Shown piece by piece: positions 27,118-36,444 of a stretch of DNA of 64,000 bases (position 1 is the first letter of the stretch; every line of letters starts with the position of its first letter). A program made the position numbers and the translations under genes. Source of the DNA: NCEH01 sp043195095 (lineage in GTDB: Bacteria > Pseudomonadota > Alphaproteobacteria > Rhizobiales > Xanthobacteraceae); NCBI RefSeq assembly GCF_043195095.1, contig NZ_JBAFWN010000002.1; one strand, written 5' to 3'. The notes beneath the pieces are model-generated. The model was given only the letters and a program-made list of their open reading frames with translations, had not been told where the DNA came from and did no database searches.

Positions 27118-28311
27118 ATGCAGCAGGCTTGGCGCTGGTACGGCCCGAACGACCCGGTCACGCTCCGACATATTCGCCAGGCGGGCGCCAAGGGCGTGGT
27201 GACGGCCCTGCACCACAAGTACAATGGCGAGCCCTGGTCCCTGGACGATGTGCTTGCGCACAAGGCGCTCATCGAAAAGGAAGGCTTGGTCTGGTCAGTC
27301 TGCGAGAGCATTCCGGTGCTGACCGATGTGAAAACCGGCGGACCGGGCGCCGAGCGCGCCATCGAGAACTGGAAAACCAGCCTGCGGAGCCTCGCCGGGG
27401 CGGGCATTCCGGTGATCTGCTTCAACTTCATGCCAGTGGTGGATTGGACCCGCACCGACCTCGAATATGAGATGCCGAGCACGGGCCGCGCGCTCCGCTT
27501 CGACATGATCGACTTCGTCGCCTACGACGTGTGTGTGCTTCGCGGCGACGCCGCCGCCGGCTTCTACGATCCCGCCGTGGTCGCGAAGGCCCGGCAGCGC
27601 CACGCCGGCTGGACTCCGGATGATATCCGCCAGGTGGAGGACAACATCATCTGCGGGCTGCCCGGTGGCGAAGGGCGATACGACCGCGCCGGCATCCTGC
27701 GCGAGCTCGACCTCTACCGGGACGTGACGCCGGACAAGCTGCGGGCGAACCTCGTGCGCTTTCTCAAGGAAGTGGTTCCGGTGGCCGAGGAGGTCGGCGT
27801 CAAGCTGGTCATCCATCCGGACGACCCGCCCTTCTCCCTGTTCGGCCTGCCCCGCGTGGTCTCAACGGCGGCGGATCTGCGGCACATCCTGAGCGCCGTC
27901 GACAGTCCCGCCAACGGCATCGTCATCTGCACCGGCTCCTATGGCGTGCGGGCCGACAACGACATCGTCGCCATGATCCGCGAGTTCGGGCCGCGCATCA
28001 ATTTCGTCCATCTGCGCAACGTCCGTCGCGAGGACCATGGATCGTTCCACGAATCCGATCATCTCGACGGCAGCGTGGACATGGTGGCCGTCATCCGCGC
28101 GCTCCTGGAAGAGGAAGCAAAGCGCAAGGCGGCGGGGCGCGCGGACTGGCAGATCGCCATGCGTCCCGACCACGGCCATGTGCTGGTGGACGATATCGGG
28201 AAGAAAGTGAACCCCGGCTACAGCTGCATCGGCCGCCTGAAGGGCCTCGCCGAACTGCGTGGCGTCATGATCGCCCTCGCCCATCAGGACCCTGCCCTTC
28301 CCCCGATCTGA
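27118..28311 (+). CDS. uxuA: Mannonate dehydratase
   Basis: A protein of about 397 residues of the UxuA family, converting D-mannonate to 2-keto-3-deoxy-D-gluconate in hexuronate catabolism. Motifs: WRWYGPNDPVTL at the N-terminus, VVTALHHKY, VICFNFMPVVDWTRTDLE, LVIHPDDPP, VHLRNV, and MRPDHGHVL. I place the start at 27118 because MQQAWRWYGPND aligns with UxuA of E. coli and GAGG lies 9 bases upstream; an upstream ATG (27094) lies inside an operator candidate. It may act on mannonate made by the neighbouring enzymes. Confidence 0.92.
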   Translation: MQQAWRWYGPNDPVTLRHIRQAGAKGVVTALHHKYNGEPWSLDDVLAHKALIEKEGLVWSVCESIPVLTDVKTGGPGAERAIENWKTSLRSLAGAGIPVICFNFMPVVDWTRTDLEYEMPSTGRALRFDMIDFVAYDVCVLRGDAAAGFYDPAVVAKARQRHAGWTPDDIRQVEDNIICGLPGGEGRYDRAGILRELDLYRDVTPDKLRANLVRFLKEVVPVAEEVGVKLVIHPDDPPFSLFGLPRVVSTAADLRHILSAVDSPANGIVICTGSYGVRADNDIVAMIREFGPRINFVHLRNVRREDHGSFHESDHLDGSVDMVAVIRALLEEEAKRKAAGRADWQIAMRPDHGHVLVDDIGKKVNPGYSCIGRLKGLAELRGVMIALAHQDPALPPI

Positions 28312-28373
28312 GGCCCGTCTGGGGCCGGCGGCATTGGCCAGTTTGCGCCGCCGGCGGCAAGAGGAGATCCGAA

Positions 28374-29141
28374 TTGACCTCGCATATTGATTTGACCGAC
28401 CACCGTGTCCTCCTCCTCGGCTCGAGCTCGGGCATCGGCGCGGCGGCGGCCCGCGTCCTCGCCGCCTGCGGCGCGCGCGTCTGCCTGCACTACAATGCCA
28501 ACCGGCAGGGCGCGGAGACGCTCGCCGAGGAGATCGCCCGTGCCGGCGGGGCGGCCGAAGTCGTGGGCGGAGACCTTCTGGTGCCGGGCGCGATTCCCGG
28601 CATCGTCTCCAGCGCGGTGGAAAAGCTGGGCGGCCTCGACGTGCTCATCAACAATGCCGGTTCCCTGGTGGGACGCACGCCGCTGGACGCCTTTGACGAC
28701 GACATTTGGGACAAAGTGACAACGCTCAACGTGCGCGCTGTGCTGGAGACGGCCCGGGCGGCCCATCCCACGCTCAGCCGCAGCGCGCATGCGGCGATCA
28801 TCAATGTGGGTTCCATCGCGGGCCGCAACGGTGGCGCTCCCGGCTCCGGCCTCTATGCCGCCGCGAAGGCCGCGGTCCACAGCCTGACGCGCTCCATGGC
28901 CAAGGAATTCGCCAAGGACGCAATCCGCGTGAACGCCGTGGCTCCCGGCTTCATCGCAACGCCCTTTCACGCCGCGACCCCTCTCGACACGCAAGAGGCC
29001 GTGCGCAAGACCATCCCCATGGGGCGCCTCGGCACCGCGGAGGACTGCGCCTGGATCTTCGCCTTCCTCGCCTCGCAGGAGATGTCGGGCTACATCACGG
29101 GCCAGATCATCGATGTGAATGGCGGCCCGTTCATGCCCTAG
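28374..29141 (+). CDS. Short-chain dehydrogenase/reductase
   Basis: A 255-residue SDR with a TTG start preceded by AAGAGGAG. It shows the cofactor loop GSSSGIGAAA, NNAG, the catalytic S (INVGSIAGRNGG) and YAAAK, and the C-terminal INxNGG-like IDVNGGPF. It follows uxuA closely and probably interconverts a keto and hydroxy form of the pathway intermediate, as fructuronate-type reductases do. The identity of substrate and cofactor cannot be fixed. Confidence 0.88.
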   Translation: MTSHIDLTDHRVLLLGSSSGIGAAAARVLAACGARVCLHYNANRQGAETLAEEIARAGGAAEVVGGDLLVPGAIPGIVSSAVEKLGGLDVLINNAGSLVGRTPLDAFDDDIWDKVTTLNVRAVLETARAAHPTLSRSAHAAIINVGSIAGRNGGAPGSGLYAAAKAAVHSLTRSMAKEFAKDAIRVNAVAPGFIATPFHAATPLDTQEAVRKTIPMGRLGTAEDCAWIFAFLASQEMSGYITGQIIDVNGGPFMP

Positions 29142-29159
29142 GGCGGCGGATCAAGGTCC

Positions 29160-29960
29160 TCACCCTTCGGGCAGCGCCTCCTTGGCCTTGGCGCCGGCCT
29201 CGGGAATGAACTTCAGGCCGGACCTGAGATGAAGGCCGACCCAATAGGTATAGGCCGCACCGTCCTTCTGCCGGATGGCGTCGATGATGGCGCGGTGCTC
29301 GGCGGCGATGTCCCGTCGCTGCGTGCGCTCTCTCTTGCCGCTCTCCATAAGTTTCTGGATGACGGGGCGCATGATCAGATAGACGTCTTCAGTCGTTTTA
29401 TTGTTGGACATTCTAACAATTTGACTGTGGAAGGCATAATCGAATTCCGCAGCGTCCGCGACCGAGGTCGCCTCTTCCATTTTCCAGGTGAGGGCCTCCA
29501 GGGTTTCGAGATCCTGTTGCGTCACATTGGAGAAGACGCGCTCGCGAATGCCTTCCTCCACCAGCCGGCGAAACTCCTGAATATCGGTGAAAATGTCGGC
29601 GGACAGGCGGAAGCCGAAGGAGAAAAGCCGCATGGCCGCCGCATGCCGGTCGTCGATCAAGATCGCGCCGCTCTTTTGGCGCGCCTCAACGATGCCGTAG
29701 GCGCGCAAGGTCCGCATCGCCTCACGTACCGTGTTGCGGCTGGAGCCGAAAAGCCTCGCGAGCTCGATCTCGCCGGGCAGCGCGTCTCCTACCGCCAGGC
29801 CCCGCTCGTCGATGAGGCGCTGGATCGCGTCGATGATCTGGTCTACGGCGGAGCCGGACGCAATCTCGCTCTCGGCTTGGCCCGCCAGCTTTCCCTTGTT
29901 TCCGACGCTCACGGCCTTCGCTCCAGCTTGATCCATTTGTCCAACATTTCGGATTGACAC
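29160..29960 (-). CDS. GntR-family (FadR/FCD) regulator
   Basis: A 266-residue regulator with a winged HTH at about residues 35-105 (QIIDAIQRLIDERGLAVGDALPGEIELARLFGSSRNTVREAMRTLRAYGIV) and an FCD domain (EFDYAFHSQIVRMSNNK; AEHRAIIDAI). I use the ATG at 29960, with AGGGCGG upstream; a later ATG (29936) has no ribosome site. An operator candidate overlaps its first codons, fitting autoregulation. It is convergent with the SDR and divergent from the FAH gene. Confidence 0.88.
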   Translation of the reverse strand: MSIRNVGQMDQAGAKAVSVGNKGKLAGQAESEIASGSAVDQIIDAIQRLIDERGLAVGDALPGEIELARLFGSSRNTVREAMRTLRAYGIVEARQKSGAILIDDRHAAAMRLFSFGFRLSADIFTDIQEFRRLVEEGIRERVFSNVTQQDLETLEALTWKMEEATSVADAAEFDYAFHSQIVRMSNNKTTEDVYLIMRPVIQKLMESGKRERTQRRDIAAEHRAIIDAIRQKDGAAYTYWVGLHLRSGLKFIPEAGAKAKEALPEG

Positions 29961-30006
29961 CGCCCTAAATACCCTTAACCCCTAGACCGGCATTCATGTC
30001 CAACAA
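29937..30006 (+). promoter_or_regulatory. GntR/FAH divergent control region with two operator candidates
   Basis: TTGTCCAACAT (29937-29947) and ATGTCCAACAA (29996-30006) repeat the pair seen before uxuA. TTGACA (29954-29959) looks like a -35 box with no clear -10. A 34-codon frame (29996-30100) begins in the second site and overlaps the FAH start as TTGA; it is probably not a protein. Confidence 0.5.
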
Positions 30007-30096
30007 AATCGGCTCTTCGACCGCCTGGACCGATGAGACCGCTCGCCCCGAACGCGAGTGCGGACCAGACATTGCTGGTGGCAAAGGAGGCACGCC

Positions 30097-31251
30097 TTGA
30101 GCTTTACCCTGTCTCTTCCTCCCGAAGGAACCTTCCTCGGCCGCGTCTGGCTTCCGGACGTCGCCGGTCCCGCCGTGGTCCTCGTGCGCGATGGTGAAGT
30201 CTACGACATAACCTCCCCCACCGCCCCCACCATGACGGACCTCCTGGAACTGGAGGACTGCGCCGGCTTCCTTCGGGCGGTGGACAAGCGCCACATCGGC
30301 TCGCTGGCGGCGATCGCGGCCTCCTCCCAGGCCGCCGACCCGTCGCAGATCCATCTGCTAGCCCCTTGCGATCTCCAGGCGGTGAAGGCGAGCGGGGTCA
30401 CCTTTGCCCAGTCCATTCTGGAACGGGTGATCGAGGAGAAGGTCGCGGGCGACCCGTCGCTTGCTTTGATGTTCCGCCAGAAGATCGAGGCGAGCATTGG
30501 CGGCAATTTGAAGAACCTCGTCCCTGGCTCGCCCGAGGCGGACGCGCTGAAGCGCACGCTGATCGAAGAGGGGCTGTGGTCCCAATATCTCGAAGTGGGC
30601 ATCGGGCCGGATGCGGAAATCTTCACCAAGGCCCAGCCCATGTCCTGTGTCGGCTGGGGCGCGGCGGTCGGCGTCCACGCCATGTCGCACTGGAACAATC
30701 CCGAGCCGGAGATCGTGCTGTTCGTCAACAGCCGTGGCGAGATCAAGGGTGTGAGCCTCGGGAACGACGTCAATCTCAGAGACGTGGAGGGGCGCTCGGC
30801 TCTGCTGCTGGGCAAGGCGAAGGACAACAATGCCTCATGCGCGATCGGCCCCTTCGTCCGCCTCCTCGACGAGGGCTACGGGCTCGACCAGGTCCGCCGG
30901 TCCGAGGTGAAGCTGCGGGTGGAAGGCGAGGATGGCTTTGTCCTCGAAGACGGCAGCTCCATGTCGGAGATCAGCCGCGACCCCGTCGATCTGGTGGCTC
31001 AAGCGATCGGACCCAATCATCAGTATCCGGACGGCTTCGTCCTGTTCCTCGGCACGCTCTTCACGCCGGTCCAGGACAGGGGCGAGGCCGGACAGGGATT
31101 CACGCACCATTGGGGTGACGTGGTCGTCATCTCCGATCCGCTGCTGGGTGAACTGCGGAACACAGTTCGCCCCTCGGATGCGTGTCCGCCGTGGAATTTC
31201 GGAACGCGCCAGCTGATGCGAAACCTCTCCGCGCGCCATCTCCTGCCGTGA
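30097..31251 (+). CDS. FAH-family 2-keto-3-deoxy sugar acid dehydratase-like protein
   Basis: A 384-residue fumarylacetoacetate-hydrolase-family protein. The C-terminal domain shows the metal-site pattern WNNPEPEIVLFVNSRGEIKGVSLGNDVNLRD, with a GLWSQYLEVGIGPDAEIF segment and FLGTLFTPVQDRG. Length and motifs recall the 2-keto-3-deoxy-D-arabinonate dehydratases (XylX-like) of pentose pathways. A TTG start is supported by AAAGGAGG just upstream. It follows the GntR-controlled promoter and precedes ridA. Confidence 0.8.
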   Translation: MSFTLSLPPEGTFLGRVWLPDVAGPAVVLVRDGEVYDITSPTAPTMTDLLELEDCAGFLRAVDKRHIGSLAAIAASSQAADPSQIHLLAPCDLQAVKASGVTFAQSILERVIEEKVAGDPSLALMFRQKIEASIGGNLKNLVPGSPEADALKRTLIEEGLWSQYLEVGIGPDAEIFTKAQPMSCVGWGAAVGVHAMSHWNNPEPEIVLFVNSRGEIKGVSLGNDVNLRDVEGRSALLLGKAKDNNASCAIGPFVRLLDEGYGLDQVRRSEVKLRVEGEDGFVLEDGSSMSEISRDPVDLVAQAIGPNHQYPDGFVLFLGTLFTPVQDRGEAGQGFTHHWGDVVVISDPLLGELRNTVRPSDACPPWNFGTRQLMRNLSARHLLP

Positions 31252-31311
31252 GCGGCGCTGAGGCCGTCCTTTGATCGCGGTTTCCCGAAAAGCCCAAAGG
31301 GAAGTGAAATC

Positions 31312-31713
31312 ATGACAATCAAAGAAGTGAAGCCCAAGGACGTCTTCAAATCCCCGACCGCGCCGTTCTCGCTCGCCGTGCGTTCCGAGGGCGGCGCCCT
31401 TCTCCACATTTCCGGGCAGGTGCCCCAGGACGCAGCCGGCGTGAACGTCGGGCCCGGGGATGTGCGGGCTCAGGCCGAGCAGGTCATCCAGAACATCAAG
31501 GCGATCGTCGAGGCGGAAGGCGGCTCCCTCGCGGACGTCTGCCGCCTCACCATCTATCTCACCGCCCGGGAATATCTGCCGACGGTGATGGAGGTGCGGC
31601 GCAAGTATTTCAAAGACCCATTTCCGGCGGCAACCGCGGTGGTGGTTTCAGGCCTGGCGAATGTGGACTGGCTCGTCGAGATCGAAGCTACGGCCGTGAT
31701 CCATCAGGCTTGA
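31312..31713 (+). CDS. RidA family protein (enamine/imine deaminase)
   Basis: A 133-residue RidA/YER057c/UK114-type protein with the core GGALLHISGQVPQDAAGV, QVIQNIKAIVEAEGGSL and CRLTIYLTAREYLP, and a final ATAVVVSGLANVDWLVEIEATAV containing the family's Glu. RidA hydrolyses reactive imines and enamines. It lies 60 bases behind the FAH gene, as an accessory in the catabolic operon. Confidence 0.9.
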   Translation: MTIKEVKPKDVFKSPTAPFSLAVRSEGGALLHISGQVPQDAAGVNVGPGDVRAQAEQVIQNIKAIVEAEGGSLADVCRLTIYLTAREYLPTVMEVRRKYFKDPFPAATAVVVSGLANVDWLVEIEATAVIHQA

Positions 31714-31734
31714 GGTCGCCCGAACTGCTATCCA

Positions 31735-32095
31735 GCTGTGAGTTCGTTCTGGCCCATTAAGAGGACCAGGACATGAGGCGCAACCGATTCACGGAAGAGT
31801 AGATCATCGGCATCCTGAAGGAGCACGAGGCCAGGGTGCCGATCTCAGACCTTTGTCGCAAGCACGGGGTCAGTGACGCCAGCATCTACAAGTAGAAGGC
31901 CCGTTTCGGCGCGATGGACGTGCCGGAGATCAAACGGCTGCGAGCGCTCGAGGACGAGAACGCAAAGCTGAAGCACATGCGCGCCGACGCCATACTGGAC
32001 ATGTCGCGCTGAAGGATCTCCCGGGAAAGAAGTGGCGACGTCCGCTGCCGAGCGCAGAGCTGTCGCCCACCTCATGGAAGTCCATAAAAACTGCT
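31735..32095 (+). pseudogene. IS3-family transposase orfA remnant
   Basis: A decayed IS3 orfA. Reading from ATG 31773 gives MRRNRFTEE, then TAG (31800), then IIGILKEHEARVPISDLCRKHGVSDASIYK, then a second TAG (31893) where Trp is expected, then KARFGAMDVPEIKRLRALEDENAKLKHM. It is interrupted again near 32010. The rest of orfB is missing. It borders the TTT transporter block on its left side. Confidence 0.75.
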
Positions 32096-32153
32096 CTAGC
32101 TTTGCGCTTGGTCACTTGACGGCTATGAGCCTTGCTATCCATATCAAACGATC

Positions 32154-33665
32154 CTAGCCCATCTGCGGCACCATTTTGCGACGCAGCCGCGCGACCAGAT
32201 CCGAGATCGGACCCCAAAGCAGCAGCGCAAAGGCAAGGAGGATGAGGCTTGTCACGAGGCCATTGGCGAAGAAGACGCTGAGGTCCCCCTCCGAACCGAT
32301 GAGGGCCTGGCGCGCGGCCTCTTCGGTCCTGTCTCCCAGCACCAGGGCCAGCACCAGGGGCGCCATCGGGTAATCGAGCTTCTTGAAGACATAGCCCACC
32401 ACGCCGAAGGCCAGCATCAACCAGACGTCGAAGATGGAATTGGAGATGGTGTAGGCACCGATGGCGCAGATGATGAGAATGATCGGCGCGACCAGCGTGA
32501 ACGGCACGCGCATGATCGCGGCAAACAGCGGAACGGTCGCCAGCACGATGATGAGACCGGCGACATTGCCGAGATACATGGAGGCGATCAGGCCCCAGAC
32601 GAATTCCTTGTGCTCCACAAACAGCAGCGGCCCCGGCTGAAGTCCCCAGATCAGCAATCCCCCCAGCAGGACGGCGGCGGTCGCCGAGCCTGGAATGCCG
32701 AGCGCCAGCATGGGCAGCAGGGCTGAGGTTCCAGCGGCGTGGGCCGCAGTCTCGGGGCCGAGCACGCCTTCGATCTCGCCCTTGCCGAAATTGTTGCCGT
32801 GCTTCGAAAAGCGCTTGGCCAGCCCGTAGCCCATGAAGGATGCGGCAACCGCGCCGCCCGGTGTCACACCCATCCACATGCCGACGATGGAGGAGCGCAC
32901 CAGCGTACCCCAATAGCGGGGCAATCCGGCCCAGGTTCGCAGCACCACCTTCAGGTCGATGTCGGCCCGCTTCCCCTTGAACTGTAGTCCTTCCTCGACG
33001 GTGAGAAGGATTTCGCCGACGCCGAACAATCCAATGACGACCACGAGGAAGTCGAAGCCGTGCATCAAGGCGGTGACGCCGAAGGTGAGCCGAATATCGC
33101 CGGAGACCGTATCGACGCCGCAAGCGGCCAGCAGGAAGCCGAGGCACAAGGCCGCGACGATCTTGGCCCGATGCTCCTTGCCCATGCCGACGAAGGAACA
33201 AAAGGTCAGCAGAAAGACCGCGAAAAACTCAGCCGGCCCGAACCGAAGCGCGAACTGCGCGACCAGTGGCGCAACGAAGGTGATGAGGATCACGCCCGAA
33301 AGGGCGCCGAAGAAGGATGCGGTGAAGGCCGCGGTCAGCGCCTCGCCCGCCCGGCCCTGCACCGCCATGGGATAGCCGTCGAAGGTGGTGGCCACCGACC
33401 AGGATTCACCTGGAATATTGAACAGGATCGAGGTGATGGCACCGCCGAACAACGCGCCCCAATAGATGGACGACAGCAGGATGATGGCCGAGGTGGGATT
33501 CATGCCGAAGGTCAGCGGCAGCAGGATCGCCACGCCATTCGGCCCGCCCAGGCCGGGCAGCACGCCGACCACAATTCCAAGCAGCACCCCGATCCCCATG
33601 AACAGGATGTTGTGCCAGGACAAAGCCAGCTCGAAACCTGCGAAGAGCGAAGAAAGATCGGCCAT
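32154..33665 (-). CDS. tctA: Tripartite tricarboxylate transporter permease TctA
   Basis: A 503-residue protein with about twelve membrane segments and the family motifs GVLPGLGGPNGVAILLPLTF near the N-terminus and GVTPGGAVAASFMGYGLAKRF in the second half. TctA forms the main channel of the TTT system importing tricarboxylates or other organic acids by ion symport. It follows tctB and tctC in transcription order. Confidence 0.94.
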   Translation of the reverse strand: MADLSSLFAGFELALSWHNILFMGIGVLLGIVVGVLPGLGGPNGVAILLPLTFGMNPTSAIILLSSIYWGALFGGAITSILFNIPGESWSVATTFDGYPMAVQGRAGEALTAAFTASFFGALSGVILITFVAPLVAQFALRFGPAEFFAVFLLTFCSFVGMGKEHRAKIVAALCLGFLLAACGVDTVSGDIRLTFGVTALMHGFDFLVVVIGLFGVGEILLTVEEGLQFKGKRADIDLKVVLRTWAGLPRYWGTLVRSSIVGMWMGVTPGGAVAASFMGYGLAKRFSKHGNNFGKGEIEGVLGPETAAHAAGTSALLPMLALGIPGSATAAVLLGGLLIWGLQPGPLLFVEHKEFVWGLIASMYLGNVAGLIIVLATVPLFAAIMRVPFTLVAPIILIICAIGAYTISNSIFDVWLMLAFGVVGYVFKKLDYPMAPLVLALVLGDRTEEAARQALIGSEGDLSVFFANGLVTSLILLAFALLLWGPISDLVARLRRKMVPQMG

Positions 33666-33674
33666 CCTTGGACC

Positions 33675-34202
33675 TCAATAACCGAGGAACGCTTCAAGCG
33701 GCCCCTTTGGGAGGGAGACGAGGAACTGGATTTCGAACACCCAGAAGCAGATGACCGGAACCAGGATCGCCGTCGCCAGGATGGAGAAGACGTTCCGCGA
33801 TCCGGCGACCAGCATGAAGCAGACGATGAACAACGCCGACGAGACATAGATGCCGAGCGGCTTGATCAAGGCGACATAGACGAGCAACGGCAGGAAGACG
33901 CGGGCAACAAGGGATAATTGCACCCAGGTCACAAAGATCTCGGGCGGACGGCGAAACGCATCCACCAGGATGAAGATGGAACTGGCCAGAAAAATCCAAC
34001 CCACGCGGGCGGGAAAATAGCCGTTCTCGGGGCCCATATCCCATCCGGCGCCGCGACCATAGGAATCCCAAAGCACAAGGCCGGCGATGGCGATCAAGAT
34101 CGCGGCGACCACATATTCCGCGGCGCGACGGGAAATGCCGCGCTCGTCCGCGGGCGTCGCGGGCTCCAGCTCGGAGACGGTCTCCTCGGGAATGCTGGGC
34201 AT
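33675..34202 (-). CDS. tctB: Tripartite tricarboxylate transporter small subunit TctB
   Basis: A 175-residue protein with four membrane helices (AEYVVAAILIAIAGLVLWDS first) and the typical TctB segment WDMGPENGYFPARVGWIFLASSIFIL. It pairs with TctA, 9 bases downstream. The ATG at 34202 is chosen because the upstream part of the frame is unlike the family. Confidence 0.9.
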   Translation of the reverse strand: MPSIPEETVSELEPATPADERGISRRAAEYVVAAILIAIAGLVLWDSYGRGAGWDMGPENGYFPARVGWIFLASSIFILVDAFRRPPEIFVTWVQLSLVARVFLPLLVYVALIKPLGIYVSSALFIVCFMLVAGSRNVFSILATAILVPVICFWVFEIQFLVSLPKGPLEAFLGY

Positions 34203-34330
34203 AGGTGTCTCCTCAGATGATCGCGGCGGAGGCGCTTGGCACAGCACACGGAGCGAGCCTACCGCGCGCTGTGCATCGGCGATCGGCCAGCGCGGCTCGA
34301 TCGCTCCGTTGCGTTTCGTGACGCCGCGCG

Positions 34331-35317
34331 TCAGTTGGCGATGCGGAATCCGGCCTTCGTCACCAGATCCTGATGCTTCTGATCGTCCGCCTTCAGGAAT
34401 TCCAGGAATTCGGCGCCGGTACGGAAGTCAGGCACTAGAGCATTCTGGGTGACGTAGTCCTTCCACTCCTGACTTTCCGATACCTTCTTGAACAAGTTGA
34501 CATAGAAGGCGAGCTGCTCGGGGGTGACATCCTTCGGCAGGAAAATGCCGCGCAGCATCTGGTAGGTGACGTCCAATCCCATTTCCGGACAGGTGGGAAT
34601 ATCCGCCCACGACATGGTCGCGGTCACCTTGGCCTGGTAGGGCATGCGCTTCGTCGAAAAGACGCAAAGCGGGCGGGTGAGACCGCCGCGCCAGTTCGCG
34701 ACATCCTCCGACGGATTGTTGAAATTGGCTTCGATATGCCCGCCCGCAAGCTGCGTGGATGCGGCGCCGCCGCCTGCATAGGGGATGTAATTAAGCTTGA
34801 TGCCTGCGGCCTGCTCCATGGCGATCGCCAGCAGATGGTCCTCCCGCTTGGAGCCGGCGCCGCCCACCTTAAGGGCGGGCTTTGCGTCCTTCGCCGCGGC
34901 GATGAAGTCGGCGGGGGTCTTGTAGGGCGACTTCTCGCCCACCCAGAGCAGGAAGGCATCCTGCGCCATCAAGGCAACGGGCGTGAAGTCGCGCCAGCTG
35001 ACCTGCAGCTTCGTCGTGAGCGGAATGAGATAAATGCCGGACCAGCCAGCCATGAGCTTGTAGGCGTCGCCGGAGGAAGCCTGAAGCTCGAGCATGGCTT
35101 CGCCACCCGCCGCTGCGGGCTTGTTGACGACCACGACAGGCTGGGACGTCAGGCCCTGCTTTTGGATGATGCCCTGCATCACCCGCACCATCTGATCGGA
35201 TGCCCCGCCGGCGGCGAAGGGCACCAGGAACTCGATGGGCTTGGTCGGCTCCCAGGCGGAAGCTGCGCTGGCAGAAGCGAGCGACAGAGCGGCAGCAAGC
35301 AGCAATTGCGTCTTCAA
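34331..35317 (-). CDS. tctC: Tripartite tricarboxylate transporter substrate-binding protein TctC
   Basis: A 328-residue Bug/TctC-family periplasmic binder: signal peptide (KTQLLLAAALSLASASAASA), WEPTKPIEFLVPFAAGGASDQMVR, VVVVNKPAAAGGEAM, and LKVGGAGSKREDHLLAIA. I choose the TTG at 35317 with GGGAGG upstream; ATG codons at 35386 and 35368 are alternatives that extend the leader. It presents the organic-acid substrate to TctA/TctB. Confidence 0.88.
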   Translation of the reverse strand: MKTQLLLAAALSLASASAASAWEPTKPIEFLVPFAAGGASDQMVRVMQGIIQKQGLTSQPVVVVNKPAAAGGEAMLELQASSGDAYKLMAGWSGIYLIPLTTKLQVSWRDFTPVALMAQDAFLLWVGEKSPYKTPADFIAAAKDAKPALKVGGAGSKREDHLLAIAMEQAAGIKLNYIPYAGGGAASTQLAGGHIEANFNNPSEDVANWRGGLTRPLCVFSTKRMPYQAKVTATMSWADIPTCPEMGLDVTYQMLRGIFLPKDVTPEQLAFYVNLFKKVSESQEWKDYVTQNALVPDFRTGAEFLEFLKADDQKHQDLVTKAGFRIAN

Positions 35318-35373
35318 GATTGATCCTCCCACGCGCTCTCGACGGCGCTTTTGGGACTTTATAGCCATGATTG

Positions 35374-35522
35374 TTTTTGAATGCAATTTTTATTACGAAA
35401 TCACGTGACGGAAGCAACAGATCTATGACATCATTTCAAATTATTGATATTATTGATTTATTTAAAGCACGCGCAGCGGTACAGGCTCCTCAGAAATTTG
35501 AATCGTCATTTTTGAATGCAAT
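35374..35522 (-). promoter_or_regulatory. tctC promoter region with two identical 14-base operator candidates
   Basis: TTTTTGAATGCAAT occurs at 35374-35387 and again at 35509-35522 in the 293-base spacer between gntR and tctC. Its core TTGAATGCAA is close to the perfect palindrome TTTGCATGCAAA (36395-36406) inside the 5' end of gntR. The spacer is AT-rich. These are plausible sites for the neighbouring FCD regulator. Confidence 0.5.
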
Positions 35523-35610
35523 ATCGGACTTCAGCAATCGAAATGCCCTCCGCTCCAGCGGGGCACACCCGGAACAAGCCATCCGGCGAAGCTGCGAATT
35601 GGATTCGCCT

Positions 35611-36444
35611 TCAGGCCGAAGGCGCGGGAGATTTCTTCCTGGCGGAGGCGCCGCGCTTCCCCGCAGCGGGCGCCTTTGCCGCTGCGGTGCCGTGTGACGT
35701 GGACGCAAGCTCGGCCTCGAGGACTTCCCTGGTCTTGCGCCATCCGTTGAGGTGATGGACGCGCAGAAGTTCACGCAGCAACGCGCCTTCGCGGTTGCGG
35801 ATCGCGCCCAGGATCTGCTCGTGTTCACTCACAGCCGTCGCCCAGCGCGTGGCATTGCGATTTCCAGCCAGGCGATAGCGGCCGATACGCGCGCACTCCG
35901 CCTTGTAGATGCGCGAGAGCGGCGCATTGCCCGCGCAATCGACGATCTTCTGGTGGATCGACTGATTCAAATGAAAATAGCCCATCAGATCGCCCCGTCG
36001 ATGACAGTCCATCATCTTGAGATGGTCATTCTCGATCGACATGAATTGCGCCGGCGTCACCTGCGCACAGGCGGGCTCGGACGCCACGCCTTCGAGGCCG
36101 ATGAGCACGGTCATCACCGCCTCGACGTCACTCGGCGTCAGTTGCGTGACCACCGCGCCGCGATTCGGAACGATGCTGACCAGCCCCTCCGCCTCCAGGA
36201 TCTTGAAGGCTTCGCGTAAGGGCGTGCGGCCGACGCCCATCTGCTCGATGATGGTACGCTCCGCGATCCGGCTGCCCGCAGCCAGCTCGCCTGCGACAAT
36301 CAGATCGCGAATCCGCTCCACCACGGCCAGAGCCCGCTGGCCCCGTGGGCCGACTTCCGCATCCGGGAAAAGGGCAGGAATCGTCGCCTCCTCGTTTGCA
36401 TGCAAAACGTTTGATTTTTGCGTTCCGCGATTTCGATTTGACAT
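35611..36444 (-). CDS. GntR-family (FadR/FCD) regulator of the TTT block
   Basis: A protein of about 277 residues with HTH at residues 45-105 (ALAVVERIRDLIVAGELAAGSRIAERTIIEQMGVGRTPLREAFKILEAEGLV) and an FCD domain (YFHLNQSIHQKIVDCAGN). The C-terminus is a Lys/Ala-rich tail. The ATG at 36444 is used; TTGMATGCAA-like sites occur near its start and before tctC. It is divergent from the SAF dehydrogenase and likely represses the transporter. Confidence 0.88.
   Translation of the reverse strand: MSNRNRGTQKSNVLHANEEATIPALFPDAEVGPRGQRALAVVERIRDLIVAGELAAGSRIAERTIIEQMGVGRTPLREAFKILEAEGLVSIVPNRGAVVTQLTPSDVEAVMTVLIGLEGVASEPACAQVTPAQFMSIENDHLKMMDCHRRGDLMGYFHLNQSIHQKIVDCAGNAPLSRIYKAECARIGRYRLAGNRNATRWATAVSEHEQILGAIRNREGALLRELLRVHHLNGWRKTREVLEAELASTSHGTAAAKAPAAGKRGASARKKSPAPSA

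Noticed and set aside
29996..30100. A 34-codon frame overlapping the FAH start
   Set aside because: Its start codon falls inside an operator repeat, and it has no ribosome site; control DNA is the better explanation.
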